Made by a program: the position numbers and the translations under genes | In this document: positions 52,098 to 64,000 of the stretch, piece after piece | How positions within the stretch are numbered: the first letter of the stretch is position 1 | How the letters are laid out: each line of letters begins with the position of its first letter | Assembly: GCA_921293015.1 (NCBI GenBank) | Contig: OV121087.1 | Span: 6,770,501 to 6,834,500, forward strand | Origin: Phorcus lineatus | Lineage: Eukaryota > Mollusca > Gastropoda > Trochida > Trochidae | Length of the DNA: 64,000 nucleotides | Direction of reading: 5' to 3' | The notes under the pieces: generated by a model | Databases searched by the model: none | The model's input: only the letters and a program-made list of their open reading frames with translations | Told to the model about the DNA's origin: nothing

Positions 52098-54095
52098 TAG
52101 GGGAGGACGGGGCAAGATGAGCTACTGGATTAGTTGAGCGACCATTCTTTTCTAGAATCGTTAAAGTGATCATGTCACAATATGCACTATATATGAAAGA
52201 TCATGTTATAGGTCTTCTTGTCAGTCATTTCAAGGCTTGTTGATGTTTGAGAGAGAAAATGAGTCAAAATCTCAACCCAAATTAGATTTCGCTAAATAAG
52301 GAATGCGGCTTATGTACAGTCTTAATTAATATTTCTGTGTTTTCATTCTTTATGAGAAGTATATATTCTAAAGTATTTTCACAAGTATTCTCACTGTTGT
52401 CTTTACAAGCATTTTTGTAGTATTGCTGTTAATATTAAGATAGTGAATAATGGGGTAAATTGTGCCGGCAATAAAGGGGTAAGTTTACCCTTAAACAATA
52501 GTTAAAACACATTTTGTTTTTCAGTTTTGCGGTATAAGATATTAAAACGACTGCTTTTTGTTTTTCAATTGTGTGTTGGTGTGTCTGGCAGAACATTCTG
52601 AATCGTCATACCGTAAACTAAAGTAGTTAAGTTTCAAACCCTTTTGAAAATAATTGGAATCTCACTGATCAATTCTTCTGTGGAATCATTCATTTAAGCC
52701 ATTAGGCCTAACAGGCCAGATTCACCATGTAACCTTACTCAAGGGGAACCCATGTGTATTAATGATCAAAACCACAGGTCAGCATTTCATTTGATATTAC
52801 GCTGTGTATTTTCAAGCCGATGAGTATAGCTGTGGAAGGAAAAGGAATGCAGAGGAAGGGGTTAATGATAGGTCAGAATGGGAAATAGTTCTACACAAAA
52901 GACAAACAGACAAGTTAATTCATAAAAGGCCATAGGCCCATGATACTTTTATTTCCTTAATTCATATCCTGGTGCACATGCTGAGCTGAAGCATTCCTTA
53001 TATGTTTAAGTACATGGTATAGAAAATTACAAACATCTTTTATGATATAGTCATTATCAGATTTTATAATGTTGTTGAAATTTACGATGGGATTAAGATC
53101 CTTCAAGTGTCTCTGTAAATATCTTAATCTTAATTCAGAGAAACGTTGGCATTTCAAAAGTACATGAAACTCATCTTCAACTACGTCAATACCATTCAAT
53201 TTACAAAATAAACATAATCTCTCATTATGGTTAACATTATTATATCTGCCCATTTCAACTGCCTAATGAAAGTTGCCACATCTATATTTTGACAATTCAG
53301 ATCTGAGGTGTAAAGGAATGTCACAATTCAAGTATCTTTCAACATTTAAGAGTGTCTTAAAGTGACAGTAATACAAACATTTACTAGAATTTTTAAAAGA
53401 AGCATACCAACACTGTTTAAGATTATCAGAAAGCCTTTGCTTGAATAAAGATAGGAAATAACAACATCCTGGCTAATCCGTGCATATCCAAAACTGTATC
53501 TAAATAGAATATTTTTGACACATGTTGCCCAAGTGAAGCGGCCTGAATCATCTAGAGCCCTAATCGTACCATATAGATGATACACAAAAGAGGTTACTAC
53601 CTTCCTGGCTTTATCATACTTCTAATTTTGAAATCAAAGGTTTTAGTGACTGACATTTTTTTACATGTTTTCACCATTGCGAAGTTGTAAGCTGAATACT
53701 TTTTGTGTGTCGGAACCACTATTTGACATGTACGTCCTCAACCAAAGATTTGATAGATAATTCAATACTTGTTGAGCTCCAGAGCCCAAAATAATAAATA
53801 AAAAATAATAAATCTTACATGTATCTGTTTAATTTTGATCGTTTACGCCAAGTGATCAACTGAACCTTTGCATGTGTTCAGCTCACCCCAATCAAGGGGT
53901 AAGTTGAGCAAATATTTTTTATTGTTCAAACGTTTGTCAAAATGTCAAAATGCATCCCATGAAGATTATATGAAAACGTTGTGTACAGCATGGTATGGTG
54001 CATATATTACCCAAAATATATTCATTTCAATGTACTCATTTTAAGATTTATACACCTGTAATTACAAAATGGTTCAAATAACCTGCCCTTCCCTA
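52098..54095. mobile_element. DNA-transposon-like element of about 2 kb
   Basis: Left end TAGGGGAGGACGGGGCAAGA then TGAGC; right end CCTGCCCTTCCCTA is an imperfect inverse. GGGGTAAGTTTACCC and GGGGTAAGTTGAGCA recur inside. No transposase was found, and a LINE fragment is inserted within it. Confidence 0.5.
52925..53640 (-). mobile_element. LINE 3' fragment, inactivated
   Basis: Same family as the LINE at 12.9-14.2 kb, on the minus strand. It starts downstream of the reverse transcriptase (GRFTWATCVKNILFRYSFGY matches the [15 protein letters not shown] region), shifts frame near 53370, has a stop near 53265, then encodes CLFCKLNGIDVVEDEFHVLL-KC, the Cys-x2-Cys...His-x4-Cys motif, and ends with a GGGCCTATGGCCT hairpin 3'UTR. 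Confidence 0.85.
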
Positions 54096-56169
54096 CAGTT
54101 TATAAATGGTTAAGTTAAACAATGGAGTGACACGCTGGTAAAACTTAATGTATTAGAGAAATGCAAACTCAGTATTGTGGTGTGAATCTGTTTTATTTCA
54201 TATGTGAAATACATATAACTATACAAACTTTAATACATAACTTGCAAGGCGTCGATACCCGCTCGCTGCTCAAAATCTTCAGAAAGTAGATCCAGGGTAT
54301 AGAGAATGGTTCGTTTTACTCATCGTTTATAACACATTAAAACATTGAGTAAAATGATAAATTTCTTATGTAATTATAATATTTGATAATAGAAATGTAA
54401 ATATTTGGTTGTTAGAAAACAATACACAACACGTATTGTTGTTGAAAGTATACAAAAATGAATTGCTAGTTCGAATTAATGCCATTTCAATGTTTCGAAC
54501 AATATTTGTATATCAAAGCTGTTTCAGATTTTTTCAAATAAACACTCAAGAAAATCTAAACCATTTCAGTGAATAGTGTTGTTATGCACTCATTTGTAGA
54601 AAAACATTATCCTGCATGAACTTTTAACAAATTTCAACTCAAATTAAAAACAATGTATATCTCTAAGGATTGAGGAGATACCCATAAAATAACGATATGG
54701 TATTCGGTCGTTTTTCGACATGAATTATTAATTAATTTATGTGTCAAAAACATATAAAAGATCCCAGGCAAAATTGGCCTATGAGACACTAAAACCAAAT
54801 ATGAAACATGTTACTCATAAGAGAGTGACATAATGAAATATAAATATCAATACGATACATGGTGATATTCCGCTAATGTATTAAATGGCTGACTGATATT
54901 ACCTTTTGTTATCTTACAGAATATCTTCCCAAAACAATTTAGAACATGTAATTGACTTTCCAATGAGCGAGATTTAATCAAATAACTGGTCAAGATTAGA
55001 TTTTTAAATGACGTTAACAATGACATAAAATGATTAATAATGATTAAGTTAGAAGAATGGTATGTTATTTCGCTAGATACATGTATGGATAATGTTCTGA
55101 CCTAGAAAACACCGCATTTAATCTTTGAAAATATAATAGCTATTCATGTTCACAGTATATATAGGGATAAGTATTATCCTTACAAAATCAGAACAATAAT
55201 CAATTTAAGAGTAAAAACACGTTTGGTATGAGCAAGCATCAAAAGAGTTGAAAGGAGAATAGAGAATGAATAATTAATTCAATGATGTTAATATGAAATT
55301 TATTACATTCAAGCAATGGTAATTGTTACTAAGAATATACTTTAGGCCTTCAAGTCAAAAAATATTTACGTTCAAATGTATCCATATTTTGATTACAATC
55401 TGTATACACGAAATACAAAATAAAGCATTATTTGATGAAATTCTTTTAAAGCTTCAAAATCATGCAGATTCTAAAGGATAATGCTTTGAATATGATTCAA
55501 TTAGTTCATTAAAATCAATTAGAATAATTTTTTCTTCAAAATAGTTTCTTTTAATAAACAGCATTACTTCAAAATACAAAATTAGCAATTCCAGAAAACA
55601 ATAAAATATTCTTTAAGAAATAGAGTCTCTACCGTCAGAAGGCTTTTCGACAGTTTAACTTAAGTATGGCTTGTGAGAGTGTATATACGGAGATGTTTAT
55701 TTCTTCAAAAACTAACACTTTCAAAATGAAAAAATTATGTGAGCAAGACATACCACTTAAAGCAATAAAGCATAAAATGGGCAACCAACCGTTGATTGGG
55801 GATCTGGCGCTTTACAAAGGACTTACTTAAAAAATTATTAGTAGCAAAGCACATCCCGTACAATTCATGTAATTGTTATCCTAAAAAAAAATTGTAATGC
55901 ATGATAAATTCAAATTTTCTAAGATTCATAATACGTACAACATGAAAGCTTTCAATAAAAGCGATTAATAAACGCAATAATTGTATTGAGATAGACTAGT
56001 TCGTCAAAAGCAACGGTGGAACACACAACAGAATAACGTTTTCAATGTCAGTCAACCTCTAGCAAGCAAGACTTGAACCTTGCGTGTTAGCATCGACATC
56101 GACGGGAAGACTTCCTCCTTATCTTGCAGGCTATTATATATTGATGAGGGGCCGATTGCTCGAGCTTCA
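54096..56169. other. No gene seen
   Basis: AT-rich, no supported feature. Confidence 0.5.
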
Positions 56170-56620
56170 GTGATGGGAGGCACGAGATGGAGAATTGCTC
56201 AAGGCAGGTGACCGGCTCCCTCGGGAGAGATTGGGGAGGGGGAGGGGCAGTGGTAGGGGGAGCACGAGGGGGAGAAACTTGTACAGGTGAATCACGAGGA
56301 AGCATTTATTTTTCTTGGTTTTCTTGGGAAAACTGTTTTACATGTACACGTTATTCAGGAGGAAACATATATTTTCTTGGTCTTTCGAATGAAAACCGTT
56401 TCACATGTGTCATACTATACGTATTGTGAGGGAGATGGGAGGGGTGCCGAGGAGGAGTAGCAAGACGGATGATATATTTTCTAGCTCCTATTTGTGGTAA
56501 ATATTTACCATAACACCTATGTAAGGCTTGTAAGCGAGAGGGAAGGAGGTGCACAGGTGTTTCTTGAGGAAGAAAGTAATTTTTGGTCAATCTTCCGAAG
56601 ATGTTTAACACAAGGCGTAT
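56170..56620. repeat. G-rich degenerate tandem region
   Basis: Runs such as GGGGAGGGGGAGGGGCAGTG alternate with copies of an AGGAA..C.T.TATTTT.CTTGGT.TTC....AAAAC.GTTT.ACATGT segment (about 56296-56355, 56360-56412, and a poorer one at about 56565). Multiple G runs could form a G-quadruplex. Confidence 0.5.
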
Positions 56621-59600
56621 CAAGAAGCATTTAGAAGTTTGTGAATCGAAGTAAAATGAAGTTATCCGGGTAGTTAGTCAATTTCTTTATAGCAATCATT
56701 CCGACTAAATAATCTGATTAGCATTCTGAACCTTATAAATGTTCTTGAAAAGAGAATAAGAATATATACCCTATTGTGAAATAGGGAAGAAGACCATCCA
56801 TTAAAACAACCTTCTCGTGGAATTACAATGTACGCTAGGAGTTCACACACGCAAAAAATCCTTAACTAAAGAATATTGTGACCCGAAAGCAGGAAACGAC
56901 CAAAAACAACCTTTCGCTAAACACACATATTACCTGTCCTAAACATTTTTGTTATTTTGTCTTGAATGCACCTTTGCTCTTAACCAATGAGGTGGACACA
57001 CAAAAACTACATTTAGTTATTTCAAAGTCACCAAACAACAGATACCGATTTTTTTTCCCTATGCAAAGAACTTAGATATACAATGTAGCATTCATACTGT
57101 AGATCGTTTTTCAACCCTCTCATGCATTGCTGAACTAAGATCAACATGTATTACCTTGACTTAATAATTACAAGGTTACCATTGCTATGCTTCTTTCTCT
57201 ATTTAGATAGATATTTCACATGCAAAGACATTAAAGTCTAAGGGATGGCTCTCTTAATGTATTATTGCTAATAGGGATAGATCAATATACTTTCTTTAAT
57301 CATAACACTGTTACAAAATACCATGATTGAAGATTATTCTATTCCAACTTTCATATCTCAGTCAAATATTCAATAATATGTCTATGTTCTATACCGTTGT
57401 CACGACAGACGGACAGGCAAAAGTATAGTATTTCAGGAATGTCAGTAATAGTCATAGAGTGATTGGAAGCTTATTAAAAATGTATACAAGCCAGCTTAGA
57501 TATGTAACCCAACGCTTGCCCTCTGTCCGATAGACAATACAAGAACAACGATACGTGGAACATCCCTACCAGATGGTCATGCGTCTGTCCGTCTGTTTGT
57601 CTGTCTTTATGTACAGATGTGTCTTTCCCTCTCTTTTAAGTATTAAGTTATTAAAAGCAAGAAATGTGTATATATAGGGTTATTCCATAAATATATGCGA
57701 AATGCATTGAAAGACATATGATTTAACGAAGCTTAAGATTACTTCCAGAAAATATATTTGAATTAATTTTTAAATTGTATGGTGACAGAATTTCTGCCGA
57801 ATATTATCATTTCTGACATCAAGGTACTCGCACCGGTAGCTGATAACACTTATGCATTTGATATAAAACTTCCAGCCAGTGAATCGAAATAGAAATCGTT
57901 CATAATTTCACTCATCGTAATGATAAGTCATAACAAAACTTTACTATGTTGATACGACAAATGTAATACATATAGCTTCGCCAACACCAGACTAAAACAG
58001 CAAGTCCTATCGCTAGTAATCTAATATTTGCGTACGTATAATTGCATGTTGTTGAAGACGTTCCCACGCCAGGCTTATGGACGAACATTCACATGTAGGT
58101 TCTACTGAAGGTATCAATATCATGTCATGTCTATCTTGCGGTATCAATTGTACTGCAGTGTAATAAACATGCAGCGATATCTAACTGGTCTACACACAAG
58201 GCACGAATGACGTTATTCCACATGCAAGTTACAGTGTGTTATCATAAAAATATCATCTTCATATATTACAATAATTAGGTACTCATATAACTATCGCTGT
58301 CTTTTCACAATTCAGTCGCTAAGTTCGTCAAACTGGCATTTATCAGTATTTCAAAAAGTTATATTATCACTCACCTATGCTTTTATTCAAAAGTCATGTG
58401 GTTGATGTGAACACAACTCTTTGAATTTCGCTTTAACTTATATTCTTAAGGGATCGTAAAAGTATCAAGATGGTAAACGAAACAAAGAAAAACAATGACT
58501 TGTTACGTGAACCTTACAACTTATTAATGAATACGCCATCCTATATTCCATATACAAAGGATTGAGTATTGTTTCATATCTAAGCATGTAAAAGTATTTT
58601 GATCGTGTCATTTATATTTTAAAATTTAAACCTTAAAATCGCATGTTATACTTATGCTAAGGTGCGTTGTAGCATTAGACATTTCTTAATGATATACAAA
58701 ATTCAATCTTGATTCCTTTTATGGGGGAAATAAGAATCCATATTTCCATATTTTTATTCAAGCGTGTAGTCGTCTCATTGAAACTACATGATTCCTGATA
58801 ACCAAATATAATATAAACTCTAGTATCCTCCTTTAGGCGCTCTCACCATCCTTTCCATATACCTACCATATACCATTTTCTACCTGCTTGCACCTCAATT
58901 ATCTGTTAATAGGGGGGTTAAACAAGCTGACGTGTGTATTTTAATCTCAATAACATTTGCTTGGTGTATACGTTCACTTGAGAACACTTTTCGACACTGA
59001 AATGTGTTCGAGTATAAACAGAATAAGCAGTTATTGACAACAGACTTATTCAACGCCTTATGTCAGCACCATCAGATTATCCTCTTAATGCCATTTCACA
59101 GCATGGTACTTTTCACCTTACACAATGTCACAGGTTAACTCTGGGTATCGCGGTTTGATAGTTAGACCTCGTCGCGTGTCACACAGTGGGATCTTTTTAG
59201 AGAGAATAAGGCAAGGCGCCGTTCCCTCACCCCTCCCTTTGCTTATACGGTTTATATTGAAGTGTTGATGATGTGATACATGCTACCTCCCGCCCTACCC
59301 GAGCAATTTCTTTATCATCTCATCATCTCATTTCTCTTACCATTTTTCTTCAACTCTAATTAAAAATTTCCTCAAACAATTTGTTTGCAAATACTGAAGA
59401 TCTCATAAGACCTTCCCACCCCTATCTCCTCACTCTCATCCCCTCCAAGCAAGAAGCCCTTCCAGTCTTTTCTCATATTTCTTCAACTCCCAGTCCTGAG
59501 GGCGTGTCAACCGGAAGTTACTACTTTTGGGATAATCACAACCCTAAATCCCACTTTCACTTGACCAATGTCGCAATTACACTTGCTAATAGTGTTTATT

Positions 59601-62600
59601 GCTGGTAATCTTCGATACCGTTATCCATTGACTTAATTGCACCATCAGGGACATACCATCTGTGCTTACTTTGGAAGTTCATAGATTACATTTGCTCGTA
59701 TATAGAGGGGTGTTAAACACAGTAGGGGGTAGACTCATACATAGCACCCTGTCGTATACCCGTATGGAAGTAAAAGATCTGTTCTGCATGGTTTACGATT
59801 ATTCATTTCTAAAATAATTGAATGATATGTTTAAGATACAAAAATAAAGGTATATGAGTGTCCGTATGCGTTAGGATATGTTTCCTTTGACTTATATTTT
59901 TCAACTTTCGTTTGAAGGACGTATGTAATAATAGGTGATTCCACCTCGTAATTGTCTATGTTTGTATTAAATCAGACACAATGAAAACACTAAGGTTGAT
60001 GGAAGTTGTGAAGGAGAGTTTATTGTATGAGGAAATTAACCCACAGATTAAAGCATGATGCTATGAATAAAGCTTGCTGTATTTGAACATTAGATTGAAA
60101 ACGAATCGCGAATCCAGGGATTTTATGGTAGAACAATATATTGAATGGCATGGTGGTTACGCCGAAAACATTATTACCATTCTCTTATTGTACAAGTTTT
60201 TCAGTGCTTGCTAATAGTTTAGAAACGTTGATTAGTTAATTAAAATATTAGATGTATCATTTCATTTGAAAACAAACGTGACACTTTCAAGCTAAACGTC
60301 AGCCTCTGGCAAAATTATTCGATTAACAAAAAATATCTTTATTCCGATTTTCATAAAAATTGGGTTCGTTTGTTTGTGGAGAGATTCACAAATAACTCGC
60401 TCTGTTACTCACCGTAACTCTATTCACATCGATGTTGATATTAAAATTCATATCCAACTTTTCACATCTTGTGTTTCACATAAAAACTATAATTGTTCTT
60501 TTCTTTTTTATTATTGCTACTCTGTGCGGGGCATGATTTGAAATCACTGAACCGTTACGACAAATGTCGTTATTTGGAGAACACATAAAGCGTGGGGGCT
60601 GAAGCGCTAGAATGAACTATGAGGTGTGGAAACGCTCCACGTCGCACACGACTTAGGAAGTTTCAAATTTGTGAAATTAATTAGCTGTATCCAATTAATT
60701 TCACAACAATCTGGGAATTTTAACGAAGACAAACGAGAAAGGTAGAAGCCGGGGATAATTATAAATCACAATCTCGTGCTGTATGGAGTTTATGCTGTTG
60801 ATGGGGGAATTGCGGAGTAATATGAAACAAGTTCTGATGATGGAGATTATATTTTCTCTTAATTAATTACACCTTAGGACGGAACCACTTTATCTAAAAC
60901 ACGACCTAGCATACGTCGCTTCTTTAATTGAGCCGAATCGCAGGTATGATACATAATCAGTTGATATGAAAAATGACGTTGTGTTGTATTCACGATAGAC
61001 GCTAGCCTTGTTCAATTGCAGTACCTGATTTACATAATCTCTTCACTCATAGTCCGCCTGATGACAGGTGTGTGATCCTTATCTGGGTTTATAAATGTTT
61101 ATGTTAGCACGATTTTATGTCGTTCTTTGAAAATCGTTTAAGAAAAAACGTCTCTAGTTCCTATCTTGATACTGGGTGTTGGTGTCTCCTTCATTCAACG
61201 TTGATCTTATCCGTCACTTGCGCTACCATTTTGTTATTCAAATATTTCATTTTTGTTTATATCTTTTTGGTGTTGAAACACGAAGGGAAGCAATGCATTT
61301 CATATTAGAATAAGTTATGTTACTATTTTACGGATGGGTTCAGTTGATAAAAAATAGTCAAAATTAAATATTGAAATTTACGTGTAAATGTTTTGATTTT
61401 CCCTTTCACACAAAGCGTAACGACTTTTTACTATTTAAAACATTTGGTACAACACTTTAAAGCCGAGTTATTGTCCTGGTCCTAATTTCACAAAGCCATC
61501 TCAGTTCTGAGGGTGCCCTCAACACATATCTATAACGTTAAATTACGATTATTTTAGTCTCAGAGAACCCTATGCAAGTCGGCCCAGGTTGATATCATAA
61601 ACATATCATTACATTGTTTGCAAAATTTAACTAAATGACACAATTGACCTTATACACACTGAACCGATAACTTTCGATAATACCCTTGACATAGGTTATT
61701 TAGTGTCTCTTACTATATTAATAGCAAAACATAATTGCATCGAATTTTGCTTGGTACTGGAAATTGATATTATGAACACTAATCTCGGTGAACAATAACA
61801 AAATAATAACAAAGCTAAAATAATAATTTTTTGAAAAATATTTTATTTCATATGAACTTAGCTTTATCATAGATTGGACGTTTGTAATTGCCCTTATGGT
61901 ATTTAAAATGAAACAAGACTGGGTATATGTTATTTCCTTTACAACAAGAGGAAATATTCCTGCACTATGACATTTAATCGGCGGGTGTGCTACAAATGCC
62001 GACTGCTGGGGCGTATCACCAAACGATTTGACCCTTTGTGACGAGGGGTCATCAAGGGTGCAAGCTCTGGTCGTGCACTTTTCGACACGTGATTGGCGGA
62101 GAAATTGACGTTTCCACCTGATTTATTCTCTCAAATATGTTTTAGAAATAGAAAAATGAGTAAAGAGGACGCCTTAGAATACAATTATGAAGGGAAAGTC
62201 GAAGAAATTGTTCTGTTCGAAGAAGTCTGTAGTCAAATGTTTTCTTGACATGACAAGTGATAAGTCATTAACAATTATGAAATGTTTTTGCTTTTTGTGA
62301 ACCATTTTAATAATATTTTCATGATGTTGCTTTCAGAAAGTTTAAAGCTTGAACTTTTAGTGTTTTTTTCTCAAATGAATAGGGTTTAAATTCCCAAAAT
62401 ACTGCTTAAAGGGATTGAAATTCTAAATTAGTATCTATCATAACACCGTTTATTTTAGAAAATTTGGAACCTAATAGTGTATAACATTAATAAAATACGA
62501 CTTCTATTATTCTTAACTAGATTTATATCAATTCTAAATTATTTTTGGTATGATTTTACTTTTATTTTCCTGTAAAACAACGCCAAGTTCGATCACTAAT

Positions 62601-63560
62601 TTCAATGTTTTAAAAAGAAAAATAATGAAATATTTGAAAGTCTGTCAAATATTGTAAACTAAGTGTATAAAATTATTTTCTATAGCGTGTAAAAAGGCCA
62701 ATGGCCGCGGTAAGAATCAGCGACGCTAACACATTGATCAGTATAAAAAATACATGCGCTTATTCTTTATATTGTTTATGATATTAATAAAGACTCTATT
62801 TCTTCTTATGACCAAAACATTGATTGGCATTAATGATTCACCCGTATCAACAGTGAGAGACCGGATTTACGGGATATAAGCCGGAGCAGCTACTAGAAAA
62901 TAGGTCATAGAGACGAGACTGTTGTTTACATGTTCACAGCTTGGAAAGAAAAAAGATGAGAAATCGTATCATTTTTCTGCTTATGATTTGATCTTCTCCT
63001 TTTATTTCTAAAAACTATCTACAGCGGAGACAAGGTAGTGATCATTTGGTTTAAACATTAGCAATTATTTGTAAGTTGTTGTTTTTTACTGAATCTACAA
63101 AAACTCACTCATTAATCATCATAAATATATTATATAATATTGTACAAAATTAACCAATTCACTTGAAAAATTATATTGGGTTTTTTTTTCAATATAAATT
63201 TAATTAGTTTTGATTATAATGAACTCGTTTGCTTCTTCATAAGACTCCGTCATGGTTATGTTGATATGCAAATTGCTATATCTTGTGAATTAAATATTTC
63301 TTTAAGAAGCTAATCATATAATATTTTATGAATTCATATGAATTTTATTTCATTTTAGTGAATAGGGGTACTGAAACACTCAACATTTTACATGATTAGG
63401 ACCCTTTTGATCCTCAATAAATTCAATGTGTATTGCGTTTATGTCAATCAAGCATAGAGGGCACTAACTTTGACGACAACAAACCGTTCGCGTGCTTAAA
63501 ATCTCCTAAATCAATTTAATTACGTTTTGTAAGCACTTGCACTAAAATCGTTGGCTAAAC
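56621..63560. other. No gene seen; scattered complex islands
   Basis: Mostly AT-rich. There is a pyrimidine-rich stretch at about 59215-59480 and CTGT-type repeats at about 57585-57605. Less AT-rich, non-repetitive islands lie at about 60560-60770 and 61980-62130. Confidence 0.45.
60671..60704. promoter_or_regulatory. Inverted homeodomain-type sites
   Basis: GTGAAATTAATT, a 10-bp spacer, then its exact inverse AATTAATTTCAC. TAATT cores are typical of homeodomain binding. It lies in a complex non-coding island. Confidence 0.25.
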
Positions 63561-64000
63561 ACTATTGAAAGCGGCAATATGGCATGGCTTTTCTCTTCAT
63601 CGCCTCTTTGACAAATCGCCGACAGTATATTTACAGTTAATAACGGTACCTCGCTGTTCAGAGGGCATTAGCAATAAACCACGGGCGGTGAGGTTAGGAG
63701 GTTTGATATCAGTCACTCAACCATTGAAGCCTGTCCGAGGTTCGAACCTGCATCTGTCAATGTATCACAGGTAATAAACGCACCTTTACTCGGCACCCAG
63801 GTAGGACTCTTATACAAAGGCAGTTAAGGCGCCCTCGTGCTGTACGGAGAATCGCAACCAAATCGGAACAGATTTTTAATTAGAACTGTTATCGAGCTTT
63901 TCATCTTAATGGACCTGGATCGGTGAGAAGGCTTCCCATCCGCACAGGTAGCCGCTTTGTGTTGAAGGTCACGTGACTCCGACGTGTCCCGTTATTCGTG
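63561..64000 (+). promoter_or_regulatory. Possible promoter or 5' exon region at window edge
   Basis: The last 440 bp are distinctly richer in G+C and CpG than the preceding desert. They include a palindromic E-box GTCACGTGAC (63968-63977), the palindrome GGTTCGAACC near 63739, and an open frame (63565-63774) running to CACAG|GTAATA. The gene, if any, continues beyond the window. Confidence 0.25.

Noticed and set aside
60408-60460. Alternative kinesin start exon (ATG ... GTT ACG | GTGAGT, minus strand)
   Set aside because: It would also join in phase 0, but needs a 41-kb first intron and gives an N-terminus unlike kinesins. The 20.1-kb candidate is closer and fits better.

Overview
This is eukaryotic, AT-rich, intron- and repeat-dense DNA, most likely from a mollusc and probably a bivalve. 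The reasons are the many short spliced exons with GT/AG borders, the numerous small inverted-repeat elements, two copies of the same LINE C-terminus with a GGCC-hairpin 3' end, and a SINE/LINE-like tail near 385-455 of a type I recall from molluscan genomes. No database search was possible, so the species is not fixed.

Region 1 (about 2.6-20.1 kb, minus strand) holds the only protein-coding host gene I can support. It is a 24-exon model (23 firm exons plus a candidate first exon) for a divergent kinesin-like protein of about 698 residues. All 23 firm exons join without a frame break through matched GT..AG borders. Residues about 2-322 are a kinesin motor domain, closest by eye to kinesin-3, and the rest is a charged coiled-coil tail with no FHA or PH domain. 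The motor is altered at key nucleotide-handling sites: the P-loop lysine is arginine, the switch I SSRSH is RARSH, DLAGSE is DLAGAD, and a dozen or more residues of loop 11/helix 4 are missing at an exon junction. It may be a pseudo-motor.

The introns carry repeats. There is a 5'-truncated LINE with a 10-bp target-site duplication, two inverted copies of a small TTAAAGGGACAC-type inverted-repeat element, a duplicated intron segment that includes a mutated copy of an exon's acceptor edge, minisatellites, and half of a palindromic element that directly supplies a splice donor (exon 20).

Region 2 (about 20-64 kb) is a gene desert by my reading. It contains a second inverted-repeat family (two 477-479 bp copies in opposite orientation) that shares an internal core with the intronic family. 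It also has long hairpin elements (31.5 kb and 48.1 kb), a cut-and-paste-like 2-kb element with an inserted LINE fragment (52.1-54.1 kb), a 39-bp minisatellite (about 28.2-28.9 kb), a G34 tract, and several more complex islands that could be non-coding exons or regulatory DNA. No further protein gene, rRNA, functional tRNA or CRISPR array was supported.
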